From Porphyromonadaceae bacterium (GTDB lineage Bacteria > Bacteroidota > Bacteroidia > Bacteroidales > Dysgonomonadaceae): a DNA stretch of 64,000 bases. The position numbers and the translations under genes were made by a program. This document shows positions 43,713-53,112 of this stretch, piece after piece. The stretch lies in NCBI GenBank assembly GCA_022840285.1, contig JALHIE010000010.1, positions 11,161 to 75,160 of the forward strand. Direction: 5' to 3'. The notes below the pieces were generated by a model. The model did no database searches. It was not told the DNA's origin and saw only the letters and a program-made list of their open reading frames with translations. Within the stretch, counting starts at the first letter, position 1. Each line of letters opens with the position of its first letter.

Positions 43713-45920
43713 TTACTCCATAACTTCACTTGTCATATAAAATACCAACGAACTTCCGTCAATTATGTCTTTATACCCAATTGTTCTCTTTCCGTACGGC
43801 TTTCCGTTGAGCTCCACTTTTTCGACGTAGAGGTTTTCTTTCGACAGGTTTTTGGCTTCCATCGTAAACCACTTGCCGTTGCCTACGTTGATGCTTGCCG
43901 ATGGAACTTGCGGGGCGCCCAGCACAAACTCGCCGCTTACGGGGTTTACCGGATAAAAGCCAAGAGCAGAAAACATATACCAGGCCGACATTTGCCCGCA
44001 ATCATCGTTCCCGATAAGTCCGTCGGGTTTGTTCTTGTAAAAATCGGTGCAGATCTGCCGTACAAGGCGTTGCGTTTCTCCGGGGCGGTCGAGGTAGGAG
44101 TAAATGTAGGCCACGTGATGGCTCGGCTCGTTTCCGTGTGCATATTGTCCGATAAGCCCCGTTACGTCCGATAGCGTTCCGGTCGATTCCTGCTCGGTGT
44201 TGAACAGGTAATCCAGCACTTCACCTGCTTTTTCCTTTCCGCCCATCCATTCAATTAATCCCGGAATATCTTGCATCACATGCCACGTGTATTGGAGGGC
44301 GTTTCCTTCGGTGTAATGGCCGCCGACATTTGAATCTGCGTGTGCCAGGGCATACGGATCGAAAGGCGTAAGCCATTCCCCCTTTGAATCTTTAGGGCGC
44401 ATGGATTGAGTCGCCTTGTCGTAGTGATTCTTGTAATAATCGGCCCGTTTTCTGAAAAAAGCAGCATCCTCCGTTTTGCCCAGTTTTTCCGCAAAAACAG
44501 CCATGCAATAGTCGTCGAATCCACATTCGAGTGTGCGGGAAACCGATTCTACCTTGATCAGATCATACGGATAATATCCGAATTTGTCGTATATATCCCA
44601 ATCAGACTTATAGTGTTTACTTTCGGTAATGGATTTCTTTATTTCGTTATAGGCACGTTCGGCATCGAATCCCGTAAACCCTTTCAGGTAAGCATCCACA
44701 ATCATCGGAACAGAATGGTTCCCGATCATGGTATACGTTTCCTGTCCCCACAACGACCAGATAGGCAGATGCCCCTGCTGCTCGCTGTAGTCGAGCATTG
44801 AGTTCACAAAATCGGGTATAAGTTCAGGGGTGAGGATGGTATACATGGGAAAGGCTGCCCGGAAAGTATCCCACTGCGACCACGTGGAATAGTATTTTCC
44901 GTTGGGTGATTGCGACACTTTACGGCTCGGACCCGTATACTTTCCATCCACATCGGCAATGTTGTTAGGTTGAATATACAGGTGATACATCGATGTATAG
45001 AAGTTCACTTTATCGTCTTCCGACCCCTCTATTTTTACTTTTGCCAGGTAACTGTTCCATCCTTTTTTTGCATCCTGCAGCACCGATTCGAAATTCCAGC
45101 CTGGAACTTCGGCTGCCAGGTTGGCTTTTGCTCCTTCCACGCTTGCAGACGACATCCCAATTTTCATGTTCAGCGTATCGGCATCGTGCATGTCGAAAGT
45201 AAGAACATAGCGTGACGATTTTTCAAGCGGACTACGTTTTGGAAGTTCTTCTTTGGTTACAACTGGTTTGTCAAATTCGATTACAAAGTAATAAATCCGT
45301 TCCACCCATTCCGTCCGTCTCGTAAAACCTGAAATTACCCGGTCACTTTCGAAGGTTACTTCATTATCAAGCACGTGTGTGTGAAAACGAGCGTCCTGCC
45401 ACACCAGTCCGCTTTGAAAATCGGCGAGGATATTGGCCGCTTTCCCTTTAGGAAAAGCATATTTGTGAAAAGCAACGTGTGGCGACGCCGTAATCTCTAC
45501 GTTCACTTCGTTATCCGAAAGTTGTACGGCATAATATCCGGGCGAAGCTTTTTCCGTAGCTTTGTCGAAACGGCTGTCAAAACTATCCCGCTTCTCTCCC
45601 GAAAACGGCTGTACCAGCAAATCTCCCAGGTCTACGCATCCGGTTCCGTTCAATCGGTTTTGTGTAAATCCCTGAATCAGCGAATCCTCGTAGAAGTATC
45701 CCGAGCAGTATGCCCACGAAAAATTGCCGGTTTGCGGTCCGGCCTGAATCATTCCCAGGGGATAGGTTGCTCCAGGGAATGTGTGTCCGGTAAAAGCGGT
45801 CCCGATGAACGGATTCACGTACTTGGTGTAATCGGATTCATCGGTTTTTATACCTTGTTTTTGTTGTGTGCAGGCAACAGCCAGCACGGCTGCCGTCACA
45901 CAAAAAAGAATTTTTTTCAT
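43713..45920 (-). CDS. GH92 alpha-1,2-mannosidase, lipoprotein
   Basis: A 735-residue glycoside hydrolase of family GH92, which removes alpha-linked mannose in a calcium-dependent way. The lipobox AVAC (Cys17) predicts surface or periplasmic anchoring. Family landmarks are VNPFIGTAFTGHTFPGATYPLGMIQ (in parts, residues 35-60), LSQWDTFR-like WSQWDTFRAAFPM, GNEPSHHVAYIY near residue 610, and GNDDCGQMSAWYMFSALGFYPV, which includes a likely catalytic acid region. It starts 20 bases after the OPT transporter gene and is probably in the same operon. It should trim mannose from N-glycans or other mannosides. Confidence 0.94.
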   Translation of the reverse strand: MKKILFCVTAAVLAVACTQQKQGIKTDESDYTKYVNPFIGTAFTGHTFPGATYPLGMIQAGPQTGNFSWAYCSGYFYEDSLIQGFTQNRLNGTGCVDLGDLLVQPFSGEKRDSFDSRFDKATEKASPGYYAVQLSDNEVNVEITASPHVAFHKYAFPKGKAANILADFQSGLVWQDARFHTHVLDNEVTFESDRVISGFTRRTEWVERIYYFVIEFDKPVVTKEELPKRSPLEKSSRYVLTFDMHDADTLNMKIGMSSASVEGAKANLAAEVPGWNFESVLQDAKKGWNSYLAKVKIEGSEDDKVNFYTSMYHLYIQPNNIADVDGKYTGPSRKVSQSPNGKYYSTWSQWDTFRAAFPMYTILTPELIPDFVNSMLDYSEQQGHLPIWSLWGQETYTMIGNHSVPMIVDAYLKGFTGFDAERAYNEIKKSITESKHYKSDWDIYDKFGYYPYDLIKVESVSRTLECGFDDYCMAVFAEKLGKTEDAAFFRKRADYYKNHYDKATQSMRPKDSKGEWLTPFDPYALAHADSNVGGHYTEGNALQYTWHVMQDIPGLIEWMGGKEKAGEVLDYLFNTEQESTGTLSDVTGLIGQYAHGNEPSHHVAYIYSYLDRPGETQRLVRQICTDFYKNKPDGLIGNDDCGQMSAWYMFSALGFYPVNPVSGEFVLGAPQVPSASINVGNGKWFTMEAKNLSKENLYVEKVELNGKPYGKRTIGYKDIIDGSSLVFYMTSEVME

Positions 45921-45940
45921 TGTTTGTTCTTTATTTCAGT

Positions 45941-47956
45941 TCATTTCTTCGCCCTCATGGCTTCCCAGACAAAATAAGTGATCAGCGCGGTGAAAGCGAT
46001 CAAGGCAGTAACCTGAGCTCCTGTGCCGTGCGGGTCTTCCCAAATACGCAAGTTGAGTGCATTCCCGTTGCCGGTAACAAAAATGACCAGTGCGCCGATA
46101 ACGCCGAACAGTGCAGCACCCGCTATAAAACCCGATGCAATAAGTATCGCACGTTGGTGGCGGGCATTGTTGAGCACCGGATCTTTTGAACGTTTGCTGA
46201 TCCAGTGGTTGAGTAATCCCCCCACTACAAGCGGTGTGTTTAACGGTAGCGGGATAAACATCCCGAGCGCAAACGCCAACGGGGATATGTTCAGCCAGTT
46301 GATAAGAATAGAGATGACCGCGCCGATTCCCAGCAACATCCAACTAACACCCGAACCGGACATCAAGGGTTCGATAATGGCGGCCATGGCGTTGGCCTGC
46401 GGTGCCACCATCGGGTTGGTGTGCGTTTCAGTTGCGACAAATCCGTACGCCTCGTTTAGAATAAATATTACGGCTCCGACGGTAGCGGCGGAAACCAGCG
46501 TTCCCAGGAACTTAAACGATTCCTGTTTGGCAGGAGTTGTCCCAATCCAGTACCCGATTTTCAGGTCGGTCACGAAACCGCCTGCCATCGAAAGTGCGGT
46601 ACAGACAATACCTCCGATAATCAGCCCGCTGACCATTCCCTGCCATCCTTTCAACCCTACGGCAACAAGGATTACCGATGAAAGGATCAGGGTCATCAGC
46701 GTCATTCCCGAAACGGGATTGGTTCCTACAATGGCAATGGCATTGGCAGCAACCGTAGTGAACAGGAACGAGATGACGGTTATGGTGATCAGCGCTACAA
46801 TAGCCTGAACAAGAGTGACCTTAACGCCGGCGAGCAGGAATATGAAAACAGCAACAAGTGTCAAAAACAGGAACAACATGACAAACGACATCTTCAGATC
46901 GCGTTGCGTGCGTTCTCCCCTGAGTTCCCTGTCGTGGATTTTTCCTTTTTTACTTCCCACGGCCAGTTTAAAAGCGTTTCCGATAACTCCCGACGATTTG
47001 ATAATTCCGATAATCCCCGCCATGGCAATGGCGCCGATACCTATCGGACGTACATAGGCGGCAAAAATTTCTTCTGCAGACATTGCCGCGAACGGGTTCA
47101 TTCCTCCGTTTGCTGCCGCCAAGGCTCCGATCTCGTTTACCAGGGGTATGAGGACAAGCCAAGAAAGTAAAGACCCAACCGTAATGATAAGGGCGTAACG
47201 TAATCCTACCAGATAGCCGAAACTGAAAATAAGTGCGCTGACGTTGAACTTCAGTACCATTTTGAACTTTTCAGCCAGCAGGGCCCCGGCAGGAATGATG
47301 CGTGTGGATATCTCTTCGCTCCACAAGCGCAAGGCCGAAAAGCAGAAGTCGAACAGTCCTCCGATCAAACCACTTGTTACCAGCAGTTTGGCCTGATTGC
47401 CTCCTTGCTCGCCTGTCATCAGAATTTCGGTTGTCGCCGTAGCTTCAGGAAACGGCAACTTGCCGTGCATCTCTTTTACAAAGTATTTTCTGAAAGGGAT
47501 AAGAAACAGTATTCCCAAAAATCCACCGAAGAGCGATGAAAAGAAAATCTGCCAGAAGTCCACCTGAATCTCAGGATACTTGGCCTGCAGAATGTAGAGT
47601 CCCGGAATGGTAAAAACAGCCCCGGCAACGATCACTCCCGATGAAGCTCCGATGGATTGGATAATTACGTTTTGCCCCAGTGCGTTCTTTTTTCGCAAAG
47701 CTGCCGACGCGCCTACGGCTATAATGGAAATAGGAATGGCTGCTTCAAAAACCTGTCCGATTTTCAATCCGGAATAGGCTGCCGCTGCTGAAAAGATTAT
47801 GGCCATCAGTAATCCCATTCCTACAGACCAGGGTGTGATTTCTTTGATAGCCTTGTCTGCAGGTAATACCGGTTTGTACTCCTCACCTTTCTTAAGCTCT
47901 GAGTAAGCGTTTTCAGGCAAGCTAACCGGCTGTTTGTCATCTTGATTTGATTGCAT
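45941..47956 (-). CDS. OPT family oligopeptide transporter
   Basis: A 671-residue integral membrane protein with about 15 hydrophobic segments, of the OPT (oligopeptide transporter) family. AAYSGLKIGQVFEAAIPISI near residue 62 and the block FPEATATTEILMTGEQGG near 175 are typical of bacterial OPT members. Members take up small peptides or metal-chelating peptides by proton symport; the substrate cannot be told apart here. It leads a likely operon with GH92. The ATG at 47956 gives a polar N-terminus before the first helix. Confidence 0.92.
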   Translation of the reverse strand: MQSNQDDKQPVSLPENAYSELKKGEEYKPVLPADKAIKEITPWSVGMGLLMAIIFSAAAAYSGLKIGQVFEAAIPISIIAVGASAALRKKNALGQNVIIQSIGASSGVIVAGAVFTIPGLYILQAKYPEIQVDFWQIFFSSLFGGFLGILFLIPFRKYFVKEMHGKLPFPEATATTEILMTGEQGGNQAKLLVTSGLIGGLFDFCFSALRLWSEEISTRIIPAGALLAEKFKMVLKFNVSALIFSFGYLVGLRYALIITVGSLLSWLVLIPLVNEIGALAAANGGMNPFAAMSAEEIFAAYVRPIGIGAIAMAGIIGIIKSSGVIGNAFKLAVGSKKGKIHDRELRGERTQRDLKMSFVMLFLFLTLVAVFIFLLAGVKVTLVQAIVALITITVISFLFTTVAANAIAIVGTNPVSGMTLMTLILSSVILVAVGLKGWQGMVSGLIIGGIVCTALSMAGGFVTDLKIGYWIGTTPAKQESFKFLGTLVSAATVGAVIFILNEAYGFVATETHTNPMVAPQANAMAAIIEPLMSGSGVSWMLLGIGAVISILINWLNISPLAFALGMFIPLPLNTPLVVGGLLNHWISKRSKDPVLNNARHQRAILIASGFIAGAALFGVIGALVIFVTGNGNALNLRIWEDPHGTGAQVTALIAFTALITYFVWEAMRAKK

Positions 47957-48133
47957 GGTTTCTTATTTTTATTTTAATGATGCAATGAACGACACGAAAA
48001 TACAAAAAATCTGTGAAATATTCAGTTAGAAACTGTTTTGATTTTTTTGACGCCTGTTTCGAACATTTCGTACCTTAAATTGTTGAAACGCCAGTCATCG
48101 CATTATAAATCACATTATACCCATTTTATTTCT

Positions 48134-50386
48134 ATGATTTTTGATATCGACATGATCCGTGAGGTATACGGTCAGCTTCCCAAAAAAATAACGCAGGCAA
48201 AACAGAAATTAGGCCGTCCGTTAACGTTAACAGAAAAAATTTTATTTGCACACCTTTCGCCTGGAGTAACGCTGGAAAAATTCAAGCGCGCAGAAGATTA
48301 CGTTAATTTTGCTCCCGACAGGGTAGCCATGCAGGATGCAACTGCGCAAATGGCATTATTGCAATTGATGAACTCGGGCCGGAAAAACGTTGCCGTACCG
48401 TCAACAGTACACTGCGATCACTTGATTCAGGCATATAAAAATGCGGAAACCGACTTACATACAGCAAAGGTTACCAACGAGGAGGTGTTTAACTTCCTGC
48501 GCGATGTTTCCAACAAGTATGGAATCGGTTTTTGGAAGCCGGGAGCAGGAATTATTCACCAAGTTGTACTTGAAAATTATGCTTTCCCGGGAGGGATGAT
48601 GGTGGGTACCGATTCGCATACGCCCAACGCAGGTGGCTTGGGAATGATTGCTATAGGTGTTGGAGGAGCTGATGCCGTGGATGTTATGGCCGGATTGCCG
48701 TGGGAGTTGAAAATGCCGAAACTTATCGGCGTGAAGCTGACCGGGAGATTGTCGGGCTGGGCATCGCCGAAAGACGTGATCCTCAAGCTTGCCGGTATCC
48801 TGACCGTAAAAGGAGGTACAAACGCCATCATCGAGTATTTCGGTGAAGGGACTTCAACACTTTCTGCGACCGGAAAAGGTACTATTTGTAATATGGGAGC
48901 CGAAGTAGGGGCAACTACCTCCATTTTTCCGTTCGATGAAAAATCGGCTGCCTATCTCGAAGGGACAGGCAGGAAGGAAGTGGCCGATGAGGCCCGAAAA
49001 ATTTTCCCTTACCTTCAGGCCGATCCTGAAACAGCCAACAACCCTGAGGCTTATTACGACCAGGTGATAGAGATCAATCTTTCGGAATTGGAGCCGCACA
49101 TCAACGGCCCGTTCACTCCCGATGCCGCTTTCCCTATTTCCGAATTTGCCAAAGTAGTGAAAGAGAAGGGTTATCCCCGGAAAATGGAAGTGGGATTGAT
49201 CGGTTCCTGTACCAATTCGTCGTACGAAGACCTTACGCGGGCTGCGCATATCGTCAGAAAAGCCAAGGAAGAAGGGTTAAGTGTAAACGCAAAATTCATT
49301 ATTAATCCCGGGTCGGAACAGGTCAGGTATACCGCAGAACGTGACGGAATCTTACAGGAATTCGAAGATGCGGGAGCGGTAATTATGGCGAACGCCTGCG
49401 GCCCGTGCATCGGACAATGGAAACGCACCGACGAGAAATCGGAACGTTCAAACTCGATCGTTACTTCATTCAACCGGAATTTTGCCAAACGCAACGACGG
49501 AAATCCCAATACGCATGCTTTTGTAACTTCGCCGGAACTGGTCGCAGCGCTCACCATTGCCGGGGATTTAACATTTAATCCGCTTAAGGACACGCTCATC
49601 AACTCCCACGGGCAACAAGTGAAACTTGCCGAACCCGTTGGGTTTGAGATGCCCCCGAAAGGCTTTGCGGTGGAAGATGCCGGTTACCTGCCTCCATCGA
49701 AAGACGGCAGTAAAATAGAGGTAATCATCAATCCGCATTCGAACCGTTTACAGAAACTGGAACCTTTTGAGGCGTGGGATGGCAGGGATTACGAAGAACT
49801 TCCACTTTTGATAAAAGTAAAAGGAAAATGTACAACCGACCATATTTCGATGGCCGGTCCCTGGCTTCGATTCCGCGGACATTTGGACAATATTTCCGAC
49901 AATATGCTTATCGGTGCCGTAAATGCATTCAACGACGAGACCAATAAAACACTTGATCCTATAACGTTGCAATACGCGGAGATTCCCGCGCTGGCCCGAA
50001 AATTCAAGGCGGAAGGACTGGGGTCTGTCGTGGTTGCCGAGGAAAACTACGGTGAAGGCAGCAGCCGCGAACATGCAGCCATGGAACCCCGTCACCTGAA
50101 CGTGAAAGTGATTCTGGTAAAGTCGTTTGCCCGTATCCACGAAACAAACCTCAAAAAACAGGGGATGCTTGCGCTTACGTTTGTCGATAAGGAGGATTAC
50201 AACAAAGTGCAGGAAAGAGACAGAATCAGCATCGTCGGGCTAAACGGCTTTGCCCCCGGAAAAAACCTGAAAGTTGTTCTTCATCACACCGATGGCTCTA
50301 CAGATGAATTTGAAGCTGCACACACCTACAACGAACAGCAGATTGGCTGGTTCAAGGCCGGCAGTGCATTGAACGGGATGAAATAA
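48134..50386 (+). CDS. acn: Aconitate hydratase
   Basis: TCA-cycle enzyme that turns citrate into isocitrate using a [4Fe-4S] cluster. From ATG 48134 the protein has 750 residues and starts MIFDIDMIREVY, as in mitochondrial-type aconitases. The upstream frame to 48038 (TTG) adds residues not seen in the family. Cluster ligands are Cys359 (GSCTNSSYEDL), Cys422 and Cys425 (ANACGPCIGQW). The swivel domain near the C-terminus has NYGEGSSREHAAMEPRHL. It begins an operon that runs through icd, gltA and idh, which together cover citrate formation through 2-oxoglutarate. The spacing to icd is 13 bases. Confidence 0.96.
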   Translation: MIFDIDMIREVYGQLPKKITQAKQKLGRPLTLTEKILFAHLSPGVTLEKFKRAEDYVNFAPDRVAMQDATAQMALLQLMNSGRKNVAVPSTVHCDHLIQAYKNAETDLHTAKVTNEEVFNFLRDVSNKYGIGFWKPGAGIIHQVVLENYAFPGGMMVGTDSHTPNAGGLGMIAIGVGGADAVDVMAGLPWELKMPKLIGVKLTGRLSGWASPKDVILKLAGILTVKGGTNAIIEYFGEGTSTLSATGKGTICNMGAEVGATTSIFPFDEKSAAYLEGTGRKEVADEARKIFPYLQADPETANNPEAYYDQVIEINLSELEPHINGPFTPDAAFPISEFAKVVKEKGYPRKMEVGLIGSCTNSSYEDLTRAAHIVRKAKEEGLSVNAKFIINPGSEQVRYTAERDGILQEFEDAGAVIMANACGPCIGQWKRTDEKSERSNSIVTSFNRNFAKRNDGNPNTHAFVTSPELVAALTIAGDLTFNPLKDTLINSHGQQVKLAEPVGFEMPPKGFAVEDAGYLPPSKDGSKIEVIINPHSNRLQKLEPFEAWDGRDYEELPLLIKVKGKCTTDHISMAGPWLRFRGHLDNISDNMLIGAVNAFNDETNKTLDPITLQYAEIPALARKFKAEGLGSVVVAEENYGEGSSREHAAMEPRHLNVKVILVKSFARIHETNLKKQGMLALTFVDKEDYNKVQERDRISIVGLNGFAPGKNLKVVLHHTDGSTDEFEAAHTYNEQQIGWFKAGSALNGMK

Positions 50387-50399
50387 ACAGTTTGATAAG

Positions 50400-51656
50400 A
50401 TGGATAACCCTCAGAAGATAACACTTTCGTCCTTTCCCGACAACCCCGTCATTCCCTTTATCGAGGGTGACGGCATCGGAAAAGAGATCACGGCTTCCGT
50501 CAGGAAAATCATCGATAAAGCAATAGAGAAATCCTACAACGGAAAGCGGAAAATTGAATGGAAAGAAGTCCTCGCAGGCGAAAAAGCCTACAACAAGCTT
50601 GGGACTTGGCTCCCCGCGGAGACCGTGGAGGCTTTCCGGAAGTATCGGGTAGGAATCAAAGGGCCGCTCACCACACCCGTTGGTGAGGGAATTCGTTCCC
50701 TGAACGTGGCGTTACGCCAGGAACTCGATCTGTACGTCTGTCTGCGACCGGTACGCTGGTTCAAAGGAGTGGCAACCCCCCTGCTACATCCAGAAAAGGT
50801 TCGTGTCACCATTTTCAGGGAAAACACGGAAGATATCTATGCCGGAATCGAATGGAATGCCGGAACTCCCGAAGTGGAAAAAGTGCTGAAATTCCTGAAA
50901 GAGGAGATGGGTGTTGCCAAGATCCGCTTTCCCGAAACCACCTCCATAGGAGTCAAACCCGTGTCGGTGGAAGGCACCGAGCGCCTGGTGCGTTCAGCCA
51001 TTGAGTATGCTATCAGGAACAGACTGCCATCGGTTACCCTGGTTCACAAGGGGAACATCATGAAGTTCACCGAAGGGGGGTTCAAAAAGTGGGGATATGC
51101 ACTCGCCGAAAGAGAATTTGCCGATCAGGTTTTCACGGAAAATATTTTCAACAAAATAAAAACCGAACGAGGTCTGGAAGAAGCCGTTGCAGCTTATAAC
51201 GAGGCAATGGAAAACGGGAAAATTTTCATTAAAGACGTTATTGCCGATGCTTTCTTGCAAAACACACTGTTGAAACCCGAAGAATATGCTGTGGTAGCTA
51301 CGCTGAACCTGAACGGTGATTATATCTCCGATCAACTTGCTGCGATGGTTGGCGGTATCGGTATCGCTCCCGGGGCAAACATCAATTACCTGACGGGACA
51401 TGCCATTTTTGAAGCTACGCACGGAACGGCACCCGATATTGCAGGTAAGAACAAGTCGAACCCTTGTTCGATGTTACTTTCGGGCGTAATGATGCTGGAA
51501 TATATTGGCTGGCACGAAGCGGGCAGCCTTATCACAAAATCGCTGGAAGACCTGTTTGAGAAAGGATACGCCACATCCGACCTGGCCCGGTTTATGGAAA
51601 ACGGAAAGGCATTATCCACTTCGGAGTTTGCATCAGAAGTAATAAATTCACTTTAA
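50400..51656 (+). CDS. icd: Isocitrate dehydrogenase, type I, NAD-type coenzyme site
   Basis: A 418-residue homodimeric-type enzyme of the E. coli Icd subfamily, which oxidises isocitrate to 2-oxoglutarate and CO2. Ser100 in GIRSLNVALRQ corresponds to the regulatory and substrate-binding Ser. EGDGIGKEI and ATLNLNGDYISDQLAA are family blocks. At the coenzyme site the sequence is HGTAPDIAGK, with Asp346-Ile347. NADP-specific E. coli Icd has Lys-Tyr there, and Asp-Ile is the known NAD-preferring pattern; the later Tyr is also replaced (YATSDLARF). I therefore infer NAD+ use. A second, unrelated-type isocitrate dehydrogenase gene lies two genes downstream. Confidence 0.94.
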   Translation: MDNPQKITLSSFPDNPVIPFIEGDGIGKEITASVRKIIDKAIEKSYNGKRKIEWKEVLAGEKAYNKLGTWLPAETVEAFRKYRVGIKGPLTTPVGEGIRSLNVALRQELDLYVCLRPVRWFKGVATPLLHPEKVRVTIFRENTEDIYAGIEWNAGTPEVEKVLKFLKEEMGVAKIRFPETTSIGVKPVSVEGTERLVRSAIEYAIRNRLPSVTLVHKGNIMKFTEGGFKKWGYALAEREFADQVFTENIFNKIKTERGLEEAVAAYNEAMENGKIFIKDVIADAFLQNTLLKPEEYAVVATLNLNGDYISDQLAAMVGGIGIAPGANINYLTGHAIFEATHGTAPDIAGKNKSNPCSMLLSGVMMLEYIGWHEAGSLITKSLEDLFEKGYATSDLARFMENGKALSTSEFASEVINSL

Positions 51657-51749
51657 TCAGTCGGTTGTTCAAACAAAAACAGGCAAAATGCTGTTACAAT
51701 TAAAGAAATAACCGAAACACAATAAAATCAATAAATTTAAATAGTAATA

Positions 51750-53111
51750 ATGATGGATAACAGGCAGTTAATCAAGGTGCTATCAGACTCAATAGCGGTA
51801 ACCAGCAATATTGATAAGGATCTTTTTACCAAAATGGGTGTGAAGCGCGGACTTCGTAACGAAGATCACTCCGGTGTGCTTGCCGGGCTTACCCGGGTAG
51901 GCGATGTAGTTGGCTATGAGCGCCAGGAAGACGGGACCCTGAAGCCTATCCCGGGTAAGCTGTTTTACAGGGGTATCGATGTGGAAGACCTGGTACACGG
52001 TATTCAGGCAGACAATCGTCTTGGATTTGAAGAAACGGCGTACCTGCTCTTATCGGGAAAATTACCGAACAAAGAGAACCTACAGGCTTTTTCAAGTCTT
52101 TTAGCGCAGACCATGCCCCTTAATCATACGGCAACAATGAACATCTTGTCGTTGCAAGGGAAGAACATCATGAATATCCTGGCACGGAGTGTACTGGAAC
52201 TTTATACGTATGACCAGGATCCCGACGATATTTCCCCGAATAACCTGATTCATCAATCGATCAATCTGATAGCTAAATTTCCAACCATTATTGCTCTGGC
52301 TTATCAAGTGCTGCGGCATGACCAGCAGGGACGTTCATTACACGTCCGTCATCCCTATGAAAATTATTCGGTTGCCGAAAACTTCCTTTATATGATGAAA
52401 GGCCCCGGGAAATATACCGAACTGGATGTGAAAATTCTCGATCTCGCACTTATTCTGCATGCCGATCACGGTGGGGGAAACAACTCTACTTTTTCGGTAC
52501 GTGTGACCAGCTCTACGGAGACCGATACCTATTCGGCAGTTGCGGCCGGGATCGGGTCCCTGAAAGGACCGCTTCACGGTGGAGCAAACGTAAAAGTAAA
52601 CGGTATGCTTGCCGACATGAAGAAAAATATTCAAGACTGGAAAGATGTCGGCGAAATAGATGCTTACCTTACCCGAGTACTGAACAAAGAAGCATACGAC
52701 AAAACGGGGCTTATTTACGGTATAGGACATGCCGTCTACACTGTTAGCGACCCCCGCGCAGGATTGCTTAAGGAGATGGCGCGCGAGCTGGCGAGAGAAA
52801 AGGGACGTGAAGAGGAGTTCGCATTTATGGAGTTGATCGAAGAGCGTGGCGTGGAAGTATTCCTTAACTACAAAAAACAAGGTGCTAAACAACGTACGTG
52901 CATCAATGTGGATTATTATTCCGGTTTTGTCTATGATGCCATCGGACTTCCCGAAGAAGTGTTTACGCCGATTTTCGCTATGGCGCGTATCGTGGGCTGG
53001 ACAGCGCACCGTATTGAAGAACTGAATTTCTCCAGCAAAAGAATTATTCGTCCGGCATACAAGAACGTGCGTCCGTTACAGGATTTTATACCGATGAAAG
53101 ACAGGATGTAA
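51750..53111 (+). CDS. gltA: Citrate synthase
   Basis: Condenses oxaloacetate and acetyl-CoA to citrate. At 453 residues it is the Bacteroidota-type enzyme. LILHADHGGGNNSTFSVRVTSS (in parts, near residues 230-250) gives the first catalytic His, GPLHGGANVKVN (near 273) the second, and IYGIGHAVYTVSDPRA the third family block. The N-terminal extension has GLRNEDHSGVLAGLTRVGDV, with YERQ, seen in this subgroup. It begins 94 bases after icd and 1 base before idh, so all are likely one transcript. 2-methylcitrate synthase is an alternative, but the context with acn and icd favours citrate. Confidence 0.95.
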   Translation: MMDNRQLIKVLSDSIAVTSNIDKDLFTKMGVKRGLRNEDHSGVLAGLTRVGDVVGYERQEDGTLKPIPGKLFYRGIDVEDLVHGIQADNRLGFEETAYLLLSGKLPNKENLQAFSSLLAQTMPLNHTATMNILSLQGKNIMNILARSVLELYTYDQDPDDISPNNLIHQSINLIAKFPTIIALAYQVLRHDQQGRSLHVRHPYENYSVAENFLYMMKGPGKYTELDVKILDLALILHADHGGGNNSTFSVRVTSSTETDTYSAVAAGIGSLKGPLHGGANVKVNGMLADMKKNIQDWKDVGEIDAYLTRVLNKEAYDKTGLIYGIGHAVYTVSDPRAGLLKEMARELAREKGREEEFAFMELIEERGVEVFLNYKKQGAKQRTCINVDYYSGFVYDAIGLPEEVFTPIFAMARIVGWTAHRIEELNFSSKRIIRPAYKNVRPLQDFIPMKDRM

Positions 53112-53112
53112 G

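Noticed and set aside
46023..46808. Plus-strand frame of 261 codons opposite the OPT gene
   Set aside because: Long only because of the transporter's codon pattern; the sequence looks like no known protein.
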